Positions 54,249 to 63,977 of a stretch of DNA of 64,000 nt are shown one piece after another. Position numbers and translations under genes: made by a program. The DNA is taken from contig NZ_CP047602.1 in NCBI RefSeq assembly GCF_009905255.1, positions 1,426,001 to 1,490,000 of the forward strand, read 5' to 3'. The DNA comes from Thermoanaerobacterium aotearoense (GTDB lineage Bacteria; Bacillota; Thermoanaerobacteria; Thermoanaerobacterales; Thermoanaerobacteraceae). The notes under the pieces are model-generated. The model was not told the origin of the DNA. It searched no databases and worked only from the letters and a program-made list of their open reading frames with translations. Within the stretch, counting starts at the first letter, position 1; every line of letters begins with the position of its first letter.

Positions 54249-55085
54249 CTAATCAGGCCTTTCAAGAGATATTTTGCCAATTTTTCCTGCACGAAAATCA
54301 TCAATAATGATTTTTGCAGCACGTTCTGTGTCAACAATTCCTCCCGAAGACAAGCAACCCCTTGATTTACCTATATCCGTAAGTAATTTAAACACATCTT
54401 TACCTATGTCTTCCAACTTGTATCTTTTCATTAAAAGCTCTGGATAATTTATTTTCAATATATCAAGTAATGAATATGCCAACTCTTCATGATTTAATAG
54501 CTCATCTTTAATTGCAGAGGTTAAAGCCAACATTATTCCAACATGTTCGTCTTCAAATTTAGGCCACAGAATTCCTGGAGTATCTAACAAATCAAAATAA
54601 GGTGTTTTAATCCACTGCTTTGATTTCGTCACACCTGGTTTGTTGCCTGTCTTAGCATTTTTTGTTTTTGTTAAAGAATTTATCAATGTTGATTTCCCAA
54701 CGTTAGGTATACCGACTATCATCGCTCGTAGTTTGGCTTTTATGCCTTTTTGCCTTTTTTTATCGATTATATCGCTACACTCTTTTAAAGTCAATTCGTA
54801 AATACTTTGAATGCATCTGCTATCTAAAGAATTTATATTAAGGCTTACATGACCTTTAAGATTGAAATAATCGTTCCACATTTTATTGACTTCTAAATCA
54901 GCCAAATCGGATTTATTAAGCAAAATAATCCGCTTTTTATTTTTGACTAAGTCGTCTATCAATGGATTTCTACTGCTTTTGGGAATCCGAGCATCTAATA
55001 ATTCATAAACAACATCTACTATTTTTAAATTCTCCTCAATCAAGCGTTTAGTTTTTGCCATGTGTCCAGGATACCATTGATACAT
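54249..55085 (-). CDS. rbgA: Ribosome biogenesis GTPase RbgA (YlqF)
   Basis: RbgA is needed for late assembly of the 50S subunit. The 278-residue circularly permuted GTPase has WYPGHMAKTKRLIEE at the start, VYELLDARIPKSSRNP, G4 LLNKSDLAD near 60, G1 GIPNVGKSTLIN near 130 and G3 DTPGILWPKF near 172. A C-terminal RNA-binding helical domain follows. The ATG at 55085 has GGAGG upstream; an in-frame codon at 55097 precedes that site. A hairpin after rplS lies just upstream. Confidence 0.96.
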   Translation of the reverse strand: MYQWYPGHMAKTKRLIEENLKIVDVVYELLDARIPKSSRNPLIDDLVKNKKRIILLNKSDLADLEVNKMWNDYFNLKGHVSLNINSLDSRCIQSIYELTLKECSDIIDKKRQKGIKAKLRAMIVGIPNVGKSTLINSLTKTKNAKTGNKPGVTKSKQWIKTPYFDLLDTPGILWPKFEDEHVGIMLALTSAIKDELLNHEELAYSLLDILKINYPELLMKRYKLEDIGKDVFKLLTDIGKSRGCLSSGGIVDTERAAKIIIDDFRAGKIGKISLERPD

Positions 55086-55104
55086 AATTTCCTCCAATAT
55101 TGAA

Positions 55105-55128
55105 AAAGGGACTAGTCAAGTCCCCTTT
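55105..55128 (-). terminator. Probable terminator after rplS
   Basis: AAAGGGGACT pairs with AGTCCCTTT around a five-base loop, with one bulged G, and is followed by TTTTTCAATA on the minus strand. It begins at the rplS stop codon. The bulge and short stem suggest that some transcription continues into rbgA, for which I see no separate promoter. Confidence 0.7.
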
Positions 55129-55465
55129 ATTTTTTCTCTTGAATTTTAGCAGCTTTGCCAACTCTTTTTCTAACGTAATAAAGTTTGGCTCTTCTAACTC
55201 TACCTTTTCTCACTACCTCTATCTTTTCAATCCTAGGTGAGTGAAGTGGGAAAGTCCTTTCTACTCCAACACCATAAGAAATACGCCTTACAGTAAAATT
55301 CTCTCTTAATGATCCACCACTTCTCTTTATGACAACACCTTCAAAAACCTGAATTCTTTCTTTGTCACCTTCGATAACTTTATAATGTACTCTTACAGTA
55401 TCACCAACATTAAATTCAGGTACTTCTCTCAATTGTTCTCTTTCTACAATATCAACTAAATTCAT
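55127..55465 (-). CDS. rplS: 50S ribosomal protein L19
   Basis: L19 sits at the interface of the two ribosomal subunits. The 112-residue product shows [39 protein letters not shown], and [21 protein letters not shown] chose the ATG at 55465, close after AAAGGAGGG, over an ATG at 55483 that lies before it. It follows trmD by 14 bp. There is no room for the L19 leader RNA found upstream of rplS in some Bacilli. Confidence 0.97.
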   Translation of the reverse strand: MNLVDIVEREQLREVPEFNVGDTVRVHYKVIEGDKERIQVFEGVVIKRSGGSLRENFTVRRISYGVGVERTFPLHSPRIEKIEVVRKGRVRRAKLYYVRKRVGKAAKIQEKK

Positions 55466-55479
55466 TTTTTTCCCTCCTT

Positions 55480-56208
55480 TCAAATATCTGAATAGCCTAA
55501 CTCTTTAAGATATTCAATATCTTGTTCTGATAGATACTTTCTATCTAAAAGATCTGGACGTAAATTAAGCGTAGCCTCTAATGATTTCTGTCTTCTCCAC
55601 TTAGCAATCTCTGCATGGTTTCCAGACAGTAACACTTTCGGGACTTCCATCCCATTAAATATTTCAGGCCTTGTATATTGAGGATATTCTAATAAGCCAC
55701 AATAAAAAGATTCATCGATAAAACTTTCATCTTGCGGCAAAACACCATGTATCAACCTTGACACGGAATCTATAACTGCCATCGCAGCGATTTCGCCGCC
55801 TGTCAGAATGAAATCTCCTATTGATATCTCCTCGTCTATCAATGAATACGCTCTTTCGTCGATTCCCTCGTAATGTCCACATAAAATCATTATTTCATCG
55901 TATTTTGATAGCTCTATAGCTTTCTTTTGATCAAATTTTTTTCCTTTGGGGCCCATATAAAAAACTGGCATATCTTTAGATGATTTGACTGCTTTAATTG
56001 CATCGTATATTGGCTGAACCATCATTACCATACCATACCCGCCGCCGTACGGATAATCATCAGTTTTCTTATGTTTATCTTTCGAATAATCCCTGATATT
56101 TACCAAATTTACTTTTATCAATTCTCTCTCAATTGCCCTTTTTAGAATGCTATTTCTTAGTATACCTTCAAACATATCAGGAAAAATCGTTAAAACATTG
56201 AAAACCAT
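55480..56208 (-). CDS. trmD: tRNA (guanine-37-N1)-methyltransferase
   Basis: TrmD methylates G37 next to the anticodon and prevents +1 frameshifting. The 242-residue SPOUT-class protein shows [29 protein letters not shown], the trefoil-knot AdoMet site with [12 protein letters not shown] and [15 protein letters not shown], and PQYTRPE. The ATG shares one base with the rimM stop, and GGAGGG precedes it. Confidence 0.97.
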   Translation of the reverse strand: MVFNVLTIFPDMFEGILRNSILKRAIERELIKVNLVNIRDYSKDKHKKTDDYPYGGGYGMVMMVQPIYDAIKAVKSSKDMPVFYMGPKGKKFDQKKAIELSKYDEIMILCGHYEGIDERAYSLIDEEISIGDFILTGGEIAAMAVIDSVSRLIHGVLPQDESFIDESFYCGLLEYPQYTRPEIFNGMEVPKVLLSGNHAEIAKWRRQKSLEATLNLRPDLLDRKYLSEQDIEYLKELGYSDI

Positions 56209-56708
56209 TATAGTCCCTCCAAAAGATGGACTATCATTTTTTTGCCATTTATATCCACGTCTTTAATCACATCTTTAATGGCAGGTATCAATATGTCCCT
56301 CTCGTCTGTTTTTACCACATACACATCATTAGCGCCAGTTTTTAACACGTCCTTTAATACACCCAACTCTCTTTTGTCATCAGTGTAAACTTTCATATCT
56401 ATCAAGTCTTTAATAAAATACTCGTCTTCTTCCAGCTCTACAGCATCATCCATCGTTATTTTTATAAATTTGTCTTTAAGCTTCTCCGCCTCATTTCTGT
56501 CATTCACTGCATAAAATTTTATCAAAACAAGATTCTTAATGAATCTTACCGACTCAATTTGATATTGAACCTTTTTTTCATCATCAAAAATATACACATA
56601 ATCGAGATCATAAAATCTATCTAAATGATCTGTAAGCGGATATACTTTGACTTCGCCGTTTACGCCATATGCAGATGTAATTTTACCTACGGACAAATAA
56701 TCATCCAT
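56208..56708 (-). CDS. rimM: 16S rRNA processing protein RimM
   Basis: RimM helps maturation of the 30S head around S19. The 166-residue product has the N-terminal barrel with VGKITSAYGVNGEVKVYPLTD and a C-terminal PRC barrel with DLIDMKVYTDDKRELGVL and ILIPAIKDVIKDVDI. Length is typical. It lies 8 bp after khpA and overlaps trmD by one base. A YlqD homologue, present between khpA and rimM in Bacillus, is absent. Confidence 0.95.
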   Translation of the reverse strand: MDDYLSVGKITSAYGVNGEVKVYPLTDHLDRFYDLDYVYIFDDEKKVQYQIESVRFIKNLVLIKFYAVNDRNEAEKLKDKFIKITMDDAVELEEDEYFIKDLIDMKVYTDDKRELGVLKDVLKTGANDVYVVKTDERDILIPAIKDVIKDVDINGKKMIVHLLEGL

Positions 56709-56716
56709 AAAATCAC

Positions 56717-56944
56717 CTAAATTATTTCTACGATGACACGCTTCTTTTCTTTAGTTGCAGCAGCCTTAACAACAGTTCTTATAGCTTTTGCTATCCTACC
56801 TTGTTTACCTATAACTTTTCCCATATCTTCTGGAGCAACTTTAAGCTCTATTATGATTGACTGCTCACCTTCAATTTCATTAATTTGGACTGCGTCAGGA
56901 TTATCAACAAGAGATTTCGCAATGAACTTAACTAATTCACCCAT
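56717..56944 (-). CDS. khpA: KH-domain RNA-binding protein KhpA (YlqC)
   Basis: KhpA is a single-KH-domain protein that pairs with KhpB (Jag) in Gram-positives and binds many small and messenger RNAs, affecting cell size. The 75-residue product shows GELVKFIAKSLVDNPDAVQI and the KH GxxG loop VIGKQGRIAKAIRTVVKAAA. It lies between rpsP and rimM, the conserved location. Confidence 0.93.
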   Translation of the reverse strand: MGELVKFIAKSLVDNPDAVQINEIEGEQSIIIELKVAPEDMGKVIGKQGRIAKAIRTVVKAAATKEKKRVIVEII

Positions 56945-56969
56945 GTTTATCCCTTCCTAAAACAGCATT

Positions 56970-57227
56970 TTAATTGTTAATTTTATCAAATATGCCTTCT
57001 TTTTTGAATAGAGCTCTAACCGTGTCGGATGGTTGTGCACCTACTTTTAGCCACTTTATGGCTTTTTCAGAATCAATTTTAATTTCCTTTGGATTAGATA
57101 CTGGATTATAATATCCAATCTCCTCTATAAACTTACCATCACGTGGTGATCTTGAATCAGCCACAACAAATCTGTAAAACGGTGACTTTTTCGCACCCAT
57201 TCTTTTTAATCTAATCCTAACTGCCAC
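56970..57227 (-). CDS. rpsP: 30S ribosomal protein S16
   Basis: S16 is an early-assembly 30S protein. The 85-residue product shows the canonical start [20 protein letters not shown], then [20 protein letters not shown] and [16 protein letters not shown]. The start is GTG at 57227-57225 with GGAGGTG upstream. It follows ffh by 28 bp. Confidence 0.97.
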   Translation of the reverse strand: MAVRIRLKRMGAKKSPFYRFVVADSRSPRDGKFIEEIGYYNPVSNPKEIKIDSEKAIKWLKVGAQPSDTVRALFKKEGIFDKINN

Positions 57228-57255
57228 TTTATCACCTCCTTTTAAAGCTAAATTT

Positions 57256-58596
57256 CTATCTGAAAAATGGCATTTTCCTTTTGCCTATTTTCATATTTTT
57301 GCCCATATCAGTAAACTGCTTCATCATCTTCTTAGTTTGCTCAAACTGTTTGAGTAAGCTATTCACTTGCTGAATCGATGTACCACTGCCAGCAGCGATT
57401 CTCTTTTTTCTGCTGCCATTTATGATAGAAGGATTTTGTCTTTCTTCCTTAGTCATTGACTGAATTATTGCCTCTATCCTCTTTATGTCCTTATCACTTA
57501 TGTTTATTCCTTTTAATTTTGACATGTTTACACCTGGTATCATGGAAAACAACTGATCAATTGGACCCATATTTTTTAATCCCTGTAATTGATCTAAAAA
57601 GTCATCAAACGAAAACTGTTGCTCTAAAATCTTTTTTTGCAATTCTAATGCCTTTTTTTCATCTATCTGTGCCTGAGCTTTTTCAATTAAACTTAAAACA
57701 TCACCCATTCCCAGTATTCTTGAAGCCATTCTATCTGGATGAAAAACTTCTATGTCAGTAAATTTTTCACCTGATGCTATAAATTTAATGGGTTTATGGG
57801 TGACAGCTTTCACCGACAAAGCCGCTCCACCCCTCGTATCACCATCAAGTTTTGTCAATATAACTCCATCTACATCAAGTTTCTCATTAAAAGATTCAGC
57901 TACATTGACAACATCTTGACCTGTCATAGCATCGACGACTAAAAGTATTTCATCCGGATGCACAGCATCTTTTATGTTTTTCAATTCGTCCATCAATTCT
58001 TCATCTACATGGAGCCTTCCAGCCGTATCAATTATCACTACGTTATAGTTATTATTTTTTGCAAAATCTATAGAAGCCTTTGCAATGTCAACAGGTGATG
58101 TCTTATCACCCATCGAAAAAACAGGCACATTTATGGATGAACCAACTACTTGAAGCTGTTTAATTGCTGCAGGTCTATATATATCACATGCAACAAGCAC
58201 AGGACTTTTCCCTTTAGATTTTAAATAATTAGCAAGTTTGCCACTTGTAGTCGTCTTACCGGAACCTTGCAATCCTACCATCATTATAACTGTTGGAGGT
58301 TTATCGCTAAAATTGATCTTACTTTCTTTAGAGCCCATCAATGCTGTCAATTCGTCATTGACAATTTTTATGACATGCTGCGCAGGCGTTAGGCTTTCCA
58401 TCACTTCCTGCCCCAAAGACTTCTCAGTAACAGTATTTATAAATTCTTTGACAACTTTAAAATTAACGTCAGCCTCTAAAAGAGCTATCTTAACTTCTTT
58501 CATAGCCTCTTTTACATCTTTTTCACTTAGCTTGCCTTTACCTCTAAGTTTCTTAAAAATGTCTTGAAGCTTTCCAGTAAGACTTTCAAATGCCAT
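57256..58596 (-). CDS. ffh: Signal recognition particle protein Ffh
   Basis: Ffh binds 4.5S/6S RNA and signal sequences and delivers ribosomes to FtsY. The 446-residue product has the N domain (1-85), the G domain with [16 protein letters not shown] near 106, [25 protein letters not shown] and [15 protein letters not shown], and a Met-rich M domain (about 300-446) with IPGVN and [15 protein letters not shown]. It follows ylxM by 24 bp. Confidence 0.97.
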   Translation of the reverse strand: MAFESLTGKLQDIFKKLRGKGKLSEKDVKEAMKEVKIALLEADVNFKVVKEFINTVTEKSLGQEVMESLTPAQHVIKIVNDELTALMGSKESKINFSDKPPTVIMMVGLQGSGKTTTSGKLANYLKSKGKSPVLVACDIYRPAAIKQLQVVGSSINVPVFSMGDKTSPVDIAKASIDFAKNNNYNVVIIDTAGRLHVDEELMDELKNIKDAVHPDEILLVVDAMTGQDVVNVAESFNEKLDVDGVILTKLDGDTRGGAALSVKAVTHKPIKFIASGEKFTDIEVFHPDRMASRILGMGDVLSLIEKAQAQIDEKKALELQKKILEQQFSFDDFLDQLQGLKNMGPIDQLFSMIPGVNMSKLKGINISDKDIKRIEAIIQSMTKEERQNPSIINGSRKKRIAAGSGTSIQQVNSLLKQFEQTKKMMKQFTDMGKNMKIGKRKMPFFR

Positions 58597-58620
58597 TCAA
58601 AAACCTCCTACAATTTTTAT

Positions 58621-58974
58621 TTACAATTCCAAACTATCAATTTCTTTTTCTATATCTTCCAACGCCTCTAAGGCTTTTTTATCTGAAATATGTTTTTTGA
58701 CTTCATCTACAGACCGCTTTATTTTAGAGAGCCTTTCCATGTTATCATTGTATTTCTTCACAAGCCCCAACTTATCTTCGTAGTATTTTAAGATGCTTTC
58801 AGCCCTTTTTAAAGAGTCATATACGCCTTGTCTTGAAATATTAAGCTCTTGTGATATCTCACCTAATGAATAATCATCCATATAGTACATTTTAAATATA
58901 TCCATTTGTTTGCCTGTAAGTAGCGAGCCATAAAAATCATACAACACATTCATTTCAACAAAATCAGAATTCAT
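58621..58974 (-). CDS. ylxM: YlxM, putative SRP-associated helix-turn-helix protein
   Basis: The 117-residue protein has a sigma-70 region-4-like helix-turn-helix (YDFYGSLLTGKQMDIFKMYY, DDYSLGEISQELNISRQGVY) and a charged C-terminal helix. YlxM is always next to ffh in Firmicutes; in Streptococcus it binds SRP components, so it may act on the particle rather than on DNA. The ATG at 58974 is preceded by AGGTGG; a GTG at 58983 is upstream of that site. It is the first gene after a near-consensus promoter. Confidence 0.92.
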   Translation of the reverse strand: MNSDFVEMNVLYDFYGSLLTGKQMDIFKMYYMDDYSLGEISQELNISRQGVYDSLKRAESILKYYEDKLGLVKKYNDNMERLSKIKRSVDEVKKHISDKKALEALEDIEKEIDSLEL

Positions 58975-59011
58975 ATATACCACCTGTTAAGGTACTTGCC
59001 TTTACATTAAG

Positions 59012-59040
59012 ATTTTATATGAGAAAAAGTAATTTGTCAA
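59012..59040 (-). promoter_or_regulatory. Sigma-A promoter of ylxM-ffh-rpsP-khpA-rimM-trmD-rplS
   Basis: TTGACA (59040-59035) and TAAAAT (59017-59012) are 17 bp apart, directly after the ftsY stop. Transcription would start near 59005, about 30 nt ahead of ylxM. Confidence 0.8.
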
Positions 59041-59044
59041 GTTT

Positions 59045-60010
59045 TTATTCAAACAATGCTCTAACAAATTTTTCTGAATCAAACTCTTGAAGGTCGTCAA
59101 TACCTTCTCCTACACCAATAAACCTTACTGGTATATCAAGCTCAGATTTTATCGATATTACAATGCCTCCTTTTGCTGTTCCATCAAGTTTTGTCAGTAT
59201 TATACCAGTTACATCTGTAGCCTCTTTAAAGATTTTAGCTTGTTGTATTGCATTTTGGCCAGTTGTAGCATCTAAAACTAAAAATGTCTCTATATTGCCT
59301 TCATTAAATTCTCTTTGAGCAACTCTGTATATCTTTTTTAATTCTTCCATAAGATTTTTTTTGTTGTGTAGCCTTCCCGCAGTATCGCACAATATCACGT
59401 CTACATTTCTGGATTTCGCAGCTTTTATGCCGTCAAAGAGGACAGATGCCGGATCTGAACCCTCCTCGTGCCTGATTATTTCACAATTATTTCTTCCTGC
59501 CCATACATCTAACTGATCTATGGCCGCTGCCCTAAATGTATCTGCTGCAACAAGCAGTACCCTTTTCCCCTCTCTTTTAAATTTATTGGCAAGTTTGCCT
59601 ATTGTCGTCGTCTTACCTACACCATTAACGCCAACAATTAAAATTAAAGTTGGAGGTGTAATTTTAAGCGATGTCTCTTTAGCCTCCATAATATCGTATA
59701 TTTCTTCTGCCAACAATTCCTTTATTTTTTCTGCATCTTTAACTTTCTGCTCCTTAGCTTTCTCTTTTAAATCGTCAATAATTTTTTCTGTTGTAGAAAC
59801 ACCAACATCTGCTAATATTAAAATTTCCTCCAATTCTTCAAACAATTCATCGTCTACTTTTCTTCCAAATGATAATATGCCATCTATCTTGGCTGTAAAA
59901 TTATCCCTCGTCCTTGCAAGACCATCTTTTAGTCTCTGATAAAGTCCTTTTTTATCTTCTTTTTCTATAATTTCATCGTCTTTTTTATTTTTTTTGAAGA
60001 AGTTTAGCAT
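59045..60010 (-). CDS. ftsY: Signal recognition particle receptor FtsY
   Basis: FtsY receives SRP-ribosome complexes at the membrane. The 321-residue product has a short charged N-terminal stretch (about 1-25) instead of the long acidic A domain of E. coli. The NG domain has GVNGVGKTTTIGKLAN near 127, VAADTFRAAAIDQLDVW, CDTAGRLHNKKNLM and ILTKLDGTAKGGI. AAAGGA lies nine bases before the ATG, and the gene follows smc by 15 bp, the conserved pair in Firmicutes. Confidence 0.97.
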   Translation of the reverse strand: MLNFFKKNKKDDEIIEKEDKKGLYQRLKDGLARTRDNFTAKIDGILSFGRKVDDELFEELEEILILADVGVSTTEKIIDDLKEKAKEQKVKDAEKIKELLAEEIYDIMEAKETSLKITPPTLILIVGVNGVGKTTTIGKLANKFKREGKRVLLVAADTFRAAAIDQLDVWAGRNNCEIIRHEEGSDPASVLFDGIKAAKSRNVDVILCDTAGRLHNKKNLMEELKKIYRVAQREFNEGNIETFLVLDATTGQNAIQQAKIFKEATDVTGIILTKLDGTAKGGIVISIKSELDIPVRFIGVGEGIDDLQEFDSEKFVRALFE

Positions 60011-60025
60011 ACATTACATTCCTTT

Positions 60026-63000
60026 CTAAGCACTTTCTAATTTTAACGATAATAACTTTGAAACACCTTTTTCCTGCATGGTTACTCCATACAATGTATC
60101 AGCAACTGACATAGTACCTTTTCTATGAGTCACAACTATAAACTGTGATTCACGGGAAAGGTCTTTCAAGTAAGACGCAAATCTATCAACATTTGCATCG
60201 TCTAACGCAGCATCTATTTCATCGAGTATGCAAAAAGGTGTCGGCCTTATTAATATCATAGCAAATAACAACGATATTGCAACTAGTGCTTTTTCACCAC
60301 CGGACAGAAGCGAAATGTTTTGAAGCTTTTTCCCAGGAGGCTGTACGTTTATTTCTATCCCTGTATTAAGCAAATCATCAGGATTTGTCAAAATTAATTC
60401 TGCTCTGCCACCGCCAAACAATTTTTTAAAAGTTTCTTTAAATTGTGCTTCGATTAAGTTAAAATTGTCCTTAAATTTAGTCTTTATAATTTTATTTGCA
60501 TCATCAATGATTGAATTAAGTGAATTCTTTGCTTCCACTAAATCATCATATTGCATTTTCAAAAAATCGTATCGTTCTTTTAAATTTTTGTATTCTTCTA
60601 TCGCATTTAGATTGACTATTCCTAAATCTTTAATTGATGCATTAATTTTTGATAGCTGCTGCTTCAATGTCAAAATATTTTCCTTAATTAAATTTGCTTT
60701 TGCATTGTTGAAAGTTATTTCATAATCTTCCCAAAGTTTATTTTTGATATTTTCAATCTCCATTTCTACCTTTTGAATATTTAATTCTTTCAACCGCTTA
60801 TTTTCTACTTCTTTAGAATATTCATCTTCTAATTTAGCCAATATCTCTTTGTCAGTATTTATGTTTTCCAATTTTCTCTCAATCTTTCTCTCCATTTCCT
60901 GTATATCTTCGTTAATCTTTTTAAGCCTTTCATTTAAAATTTCACTTTTCTCATTAGATTTATTTATATCTTTTTCATACATTATTTTTAAATTTTCATA
61001 CTTGTCAAGGCTTTTTTCTATCTCAATAATTGATTCAGTAATGTCATTATATTCCAACTTCTTTTCATTTAATTTTGAAATATCATTCATCAACTTTTGC
61101 TCGTATTTTGCCAATTCAATTTTTAAATCGGTTATTTGTACCTCTAACTTATTGAGAACATCAGCATTAGAGTCTTTGTTGTCTTTATAATCTCTGATCA
61201 ATTTATCTAAACAAGCTTTCTTCTGATAAAGTTGCGATATATTATCTTTGTATTTATCAATTTCCTCGTCATAGCTATTAATAACATCTCTTAACTGTTT
61301 TTCTTCCAATGTACTTTGCTTTATAATTGTGTTTAACTTTTCTATCTCCATCTCTAAAGAAGATTTAGTTCTTATCAAATCATTTAAAATGCTTGCTTTA
61401 ATGTTGATGTTATTTATTATGTCGTCCAATTTTTCTCTTGTTTTTTCTATCTCTTTAGTTAAACTATCTTTGTACTTTTCCAATCCTTCTAATTCTTTTG
61501 CTAATTTATTGCATTTTACATTCTCAAGTTTAATATCTTCTTTCCGTTTCAATATGTTTTGAGACTTTAAGATGCTTCCTCCAGTAATCGAGCCACCAGA
61601 ATTGATTACTTCGCCTTTTAATGTCACAATTTTAAATTGATTTTTAAATTTTCTACTTAGCGAAATAGCAGTATCTAAATCATTTGTTACTATTACCCTT
61701 CCTAAAATAAACTTTATTGCCTTTTCAATTTTTTTATCGTAATCAATAATATCAGAAGCCAATCCTATTACTCCATCGCCGATATTAAGAGATTTATCAA
61801 ATGGTTTGTACGTTATATTGTCAAGCGGCAAAAATGTCGCTCTTCCAAAATTATTCTTTTTAAGCACAGATATGAGATCCTTAGCACTTTCGGTAGTTTC
61901 CGTTATAATGTCTTGAATTGCCGAACCTAAGGCTATCTCAATAGCCAAAGAATATTCGCTTCTTACATCAATTAATTCCCCGACTACACCTAATACATTC
62001 TTTCTTAATGGCTCATTCTTCTCAATGTACCTCATCAAGTTTTTAATACTGTGGTTATAGCCCTCATATTCCTTATCCATATCTTTTAAAAGCCTTAATC
62101 TAGCTAAGGCGCTGTTGTACTCATTTAATGTTTGTTCATATTTCCTGTTTTGAATTTTTATATTATTTTCTAATGACTTTAATTTTTCTTCAGTTGAATT
62201 TTTATCATCTTTAAATGTAATTAATTCACTATTAAGGCTATCAATGTTATTTTGTATTTCGTTTATTTCTTGCTTTTTAAGTTCAATGTCGTTTAGCAGA
62301 CTGTTTTGCGTTTTAACTAAATCACTTAATTTTTCAGATAAATTAGTTTTCATCACTTCCGTCTTTGAAAGAATGTTATTGTTCTCTGCAATCTCATTTA
62401 AAATGTCAACTACGTCTTCTTTTGCAGATTCAACTTCCATTTGTTTTAAACTAGACTCTTCTTTTATGGATTCATACCTTGAAACAAGATTGCTTAACTC
62501 TAATTCAAAATATTGCTTCTTTAATTCAATTTCTTTTATGTTTTCATTGATTTCACCTATTTCTTTTGATGTAAGAGAAGATTTATTCTTACTATCTTCA
62601 AGTGATTTTTTTAATCTATCTATATTTTCTTCACTATTTTTTACTTTTTCATTTAAAAGTTCTATCTTTCCATTTAACGTCTCTATCTCATTTATAGAAT
62701 TATAATAATCTTGTTTTTTTCTGTCTAATTGCTTATTGAAACTTTCAAGCTCTAATTCCGCTTCATTCAATGTACTTTTTTTGCTTTCGATTTCTGTTTT
62801 TAACTCCAACACATTCTTTTCAATTGCATTATAATCTGATTTAAAATTATTTAACTTTTTAAAAAGTTCTTCTATATCATGACAATAAATTGTTATATCA
62901 ATGCGCTTTTTTTCTTCCTGTAATTTCAGGAAAGTTTCTGCTTTTACTTTTTGTTCATGCAGAGGTTCTAATTGATTTTGGAGCTCCAGCAATATATCAT

Positions 63001-63574
63001 TTATTCTATTTATATTTTCATTTGTCACAACTAATTTTTTTTGTGCCTCTTCCTTTTTGTATTTGTATTTTGAAATTCCAGAAGCTTCCTCAAAAATTTG
63101 CCTTCTATCTTCTGGTCGTGACAGCAAAATCTCATCGATTTTACCTTGACCAATGATAGAGTACCCATCCCGTCCTATTCCTGTATCCATAAACAGCTCA
63201 AATACATCTTTTAATCTGCACTGCGTCTTGTTTATGTAAAATTCACTTTCACCAGATCTGAATATTTTTCTGGTTATTACAACCTCAGTAAAATCCAGTG
63301 GAAGCATGTGATCACTGTTATCAAGTGTCAACGTGACTTCCGCAAAACTCAACGGCTTTCTATTTTCTGTGCCTACAAAAATGACATCTTCCAATTTATT
63401 TCCTCTTAAACTTTTAATGCTTTGTTCTCCTAAAACAAGCCTTACAGCATCTGAAATATTGCTTTTCCCACTTCCGTTCGGGCCAACAATTGCTGTAATT
63501 CCCTTTTCAAAATTCAATACAACTCTATCTGCAAAGGACTTAAATCCTATTATCTCTAATTTCTTTAAAAACAT
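60026..63574 (-). CDS. smc: Chromosome partition protein SMC
   Basis: SMC forms the core of the bacterial condensin with ScpA and ScpB. The 1182-residue product has Walker A GPNGSGKSN at 31-39 and a Q loop region. Two coiled-coil arms (about 170-500 and 660-1010) surround a hinge (about 510-640, NVLGVVGELIDVRSEYSLAI). The C-terminal ATPase half has the signature LLSGGEKALVAISLLFA and Walker B FCILDEIDAALDDAN. I chose the ATG at 63574 with GGAGGG five bases upstream; a codon at 63586 precedes that site. Confidence 0.97.
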   Translation of the reverse strand: MFLKKLEIIGFKSFADRVVLNFEKGITAIVGPNGSGKSNISDAVRLVLGEQSIKSLRGNKLEDVIFVGTENRKPLSFAEVTLTLDNSDHMLPLDFTEVVITRKIFRSGESEFYINKTQCRLKDVFELFMDTGIGRDGYSIIGQGKIDEILLSRPEDRRQIFEEASGISKYKYKKEEAQKKLVVTNENINRINDILLELQNQLEPLHEQKVKAETFLKLQEEKKRIDITIYCHDIEELFKKLNNFKSDYNAIEKNVLELKTEIESKKSTLNEAELELESFNKQLDRKKQDYYNSINEIETLNGKIELLNEKVKNSEENIDRLKKSLEDSKNKSSLTSKEIGEINENIKEIELKKQYFELELSNLVSRYESIKEESSLKQMEVESAKEDVVDILNEIAENNNILSKTEVMKTNLSEKLSDLVKTQNSLLNDIELKKQEINEIQNNIDSLNSELITFKDDKNSTEEKLKSLENNIKIQNRKYEQTLNEYNSALARLRLLKDMDKEYEGYNHSIKNLMRYIEKNEPLRKNVLGVVGELIDVRSEYSLAIEIALGSAIQDIITETTESAKDLISVLKKNNFGRATFLPLDNITYKPFDKSLNIGDGVIGLASDIIDYDKKIEKAIKFILGRVIVTNDLDTAISLSRKFKNQFKIVTLKGEVINSGGSITGGSILKSQNILKRKEDIKLENVKCNKLAKELEGLEKYKDSLTKEIEKTREKLDDIINNINIKASILNDLIRTKSSLEMEIEKLNTIIKQSTLEEKQLRDVINSYDEEIDKYKDNISQLYQKKACLDKLIRDYKDNKDSNADVLNKLEVQITDLKIELAKYEQKLMNDISKLNEKKLEYNDITESIIEIEKSLDKYENLKIMYEKDINKSNEKSEILNERLKKINEDIQEMERKIERKLENINTDKEILAKLEDEYSKEVENKRLKELNIQKVEMEIENIKNKLWEDYEITFNNAKANLIKENILTLKQQLSKINASIKDLGIVNLNAIEEYKNLKERYDFLKMQYDDLVEAKNSLNSIIDDANKIIKTKFKDNFNLIEAQFKETFKKLFGGGRAELILTNPDDLLNTGIEINVQPPGKKLQNISLLSGGEKALVAISLLFAMILIRPTPFCILDEIDAALDDANVDRFASYLKDLSRESQFIVVTHRKGTMSVADTLYGVTMQEKGVSKLLSLKLESA

Positions 63575-63610
63575 AAGACCCTCCAAAAATTAGAATTAAA
63601 AGGCACTCCA

Positions 63611-63652
63611 CAAGATAATTAAAACCTGCTTCAGCAGGTTTTAATTATCTTG
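63611..63652 (-). terminator. Long perfect inverted repeat, terminator of spoVS
   Basis: A 20 bp perfect inverted repeat centred on CCTGCTTCAGCAGG spans the last two codons and the stop of spoVS. On the minus strand the GC core is followed by TTTTAATTATCTT inside the arm, which gives a classic terminator. The symmetry means it would also work on the plus strand, and the outer arms add unusually long A/T pairing. Confidence 0.85.
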
Positions 63653-63905
63653 GTTCTACTATGAACTTTATTGCTGTTCGGGTCTCCCCTTCTATTTCTA
63701 TCTCTGAAAAAGCTGGTATAGCAATTAAATCTATACCATTTGGAGCCACAAATCCTCTTGCTATTGCTATCGCCTTCACAGCCTGATTTACGGCTCCCGC
63801 TCCGACAGCCTGTATCTCAGCTACAGACTTGTCTCTCAATACAGCCGCCAATGCACCTGCTACAGATTTAGGTTGAGATTTAGCTGATACTTTTAGAACC
63901 TCCAC
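63645..63905 (-). CDS. spoVS: Stage V sporulation protein S
   Basis: SpoVS is a small Alba-like protein; its loss in Bacillus blocks sporulation at stage V and affects septation. The 86-residue product is highly conserved: VLKVSAKSQPKSVAGALAAV, VGAGAVNQAVKAIAIARGF and DLIAIPAFSEIEIEGE. The start is GTG at 63905-63903 with AAGGAGG eight bases upstream. A complete sigma-H-type promoter lies ahead, as expected from Bacillus, where spoVS depends on sigma-H. Confidence 0.97.
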   Translation of the reverse strand: MEVLKVSAKSQPKSVAGALAAVLRDKSVAEIQAVGAGAVNQAVKAIAIARGFVAPNGIDLIAIPAFSEIEIEGETRTAIKFIVEPR

Positions 63906-63948
63906 TATAATAACCTCCTTAGTAGAATTGAAAATGAATACAAAATAT

Positions 63949-63977
63949 ATATTCTATAAATAATGACTAATTCCTTC
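63949..63977 (-). promoter_or_regulatory. Sigma-H-type promoter of spoVS
   Basis: GAAGGAATT (63977-63969) and ATAGAATAT (63957-63949) match RnAGGAwWW and RnnGAATww fully, with 17 nt between AGGA and GAAT. The transcript would start near 63944, about 39 nt before the GTG of spoVS. Confidence 0.75.

Noticed and set aside
55466-55479. L19 leader RNA upstream of rplS
   Set aside because: Only 14 bp separate trmD from rplS.
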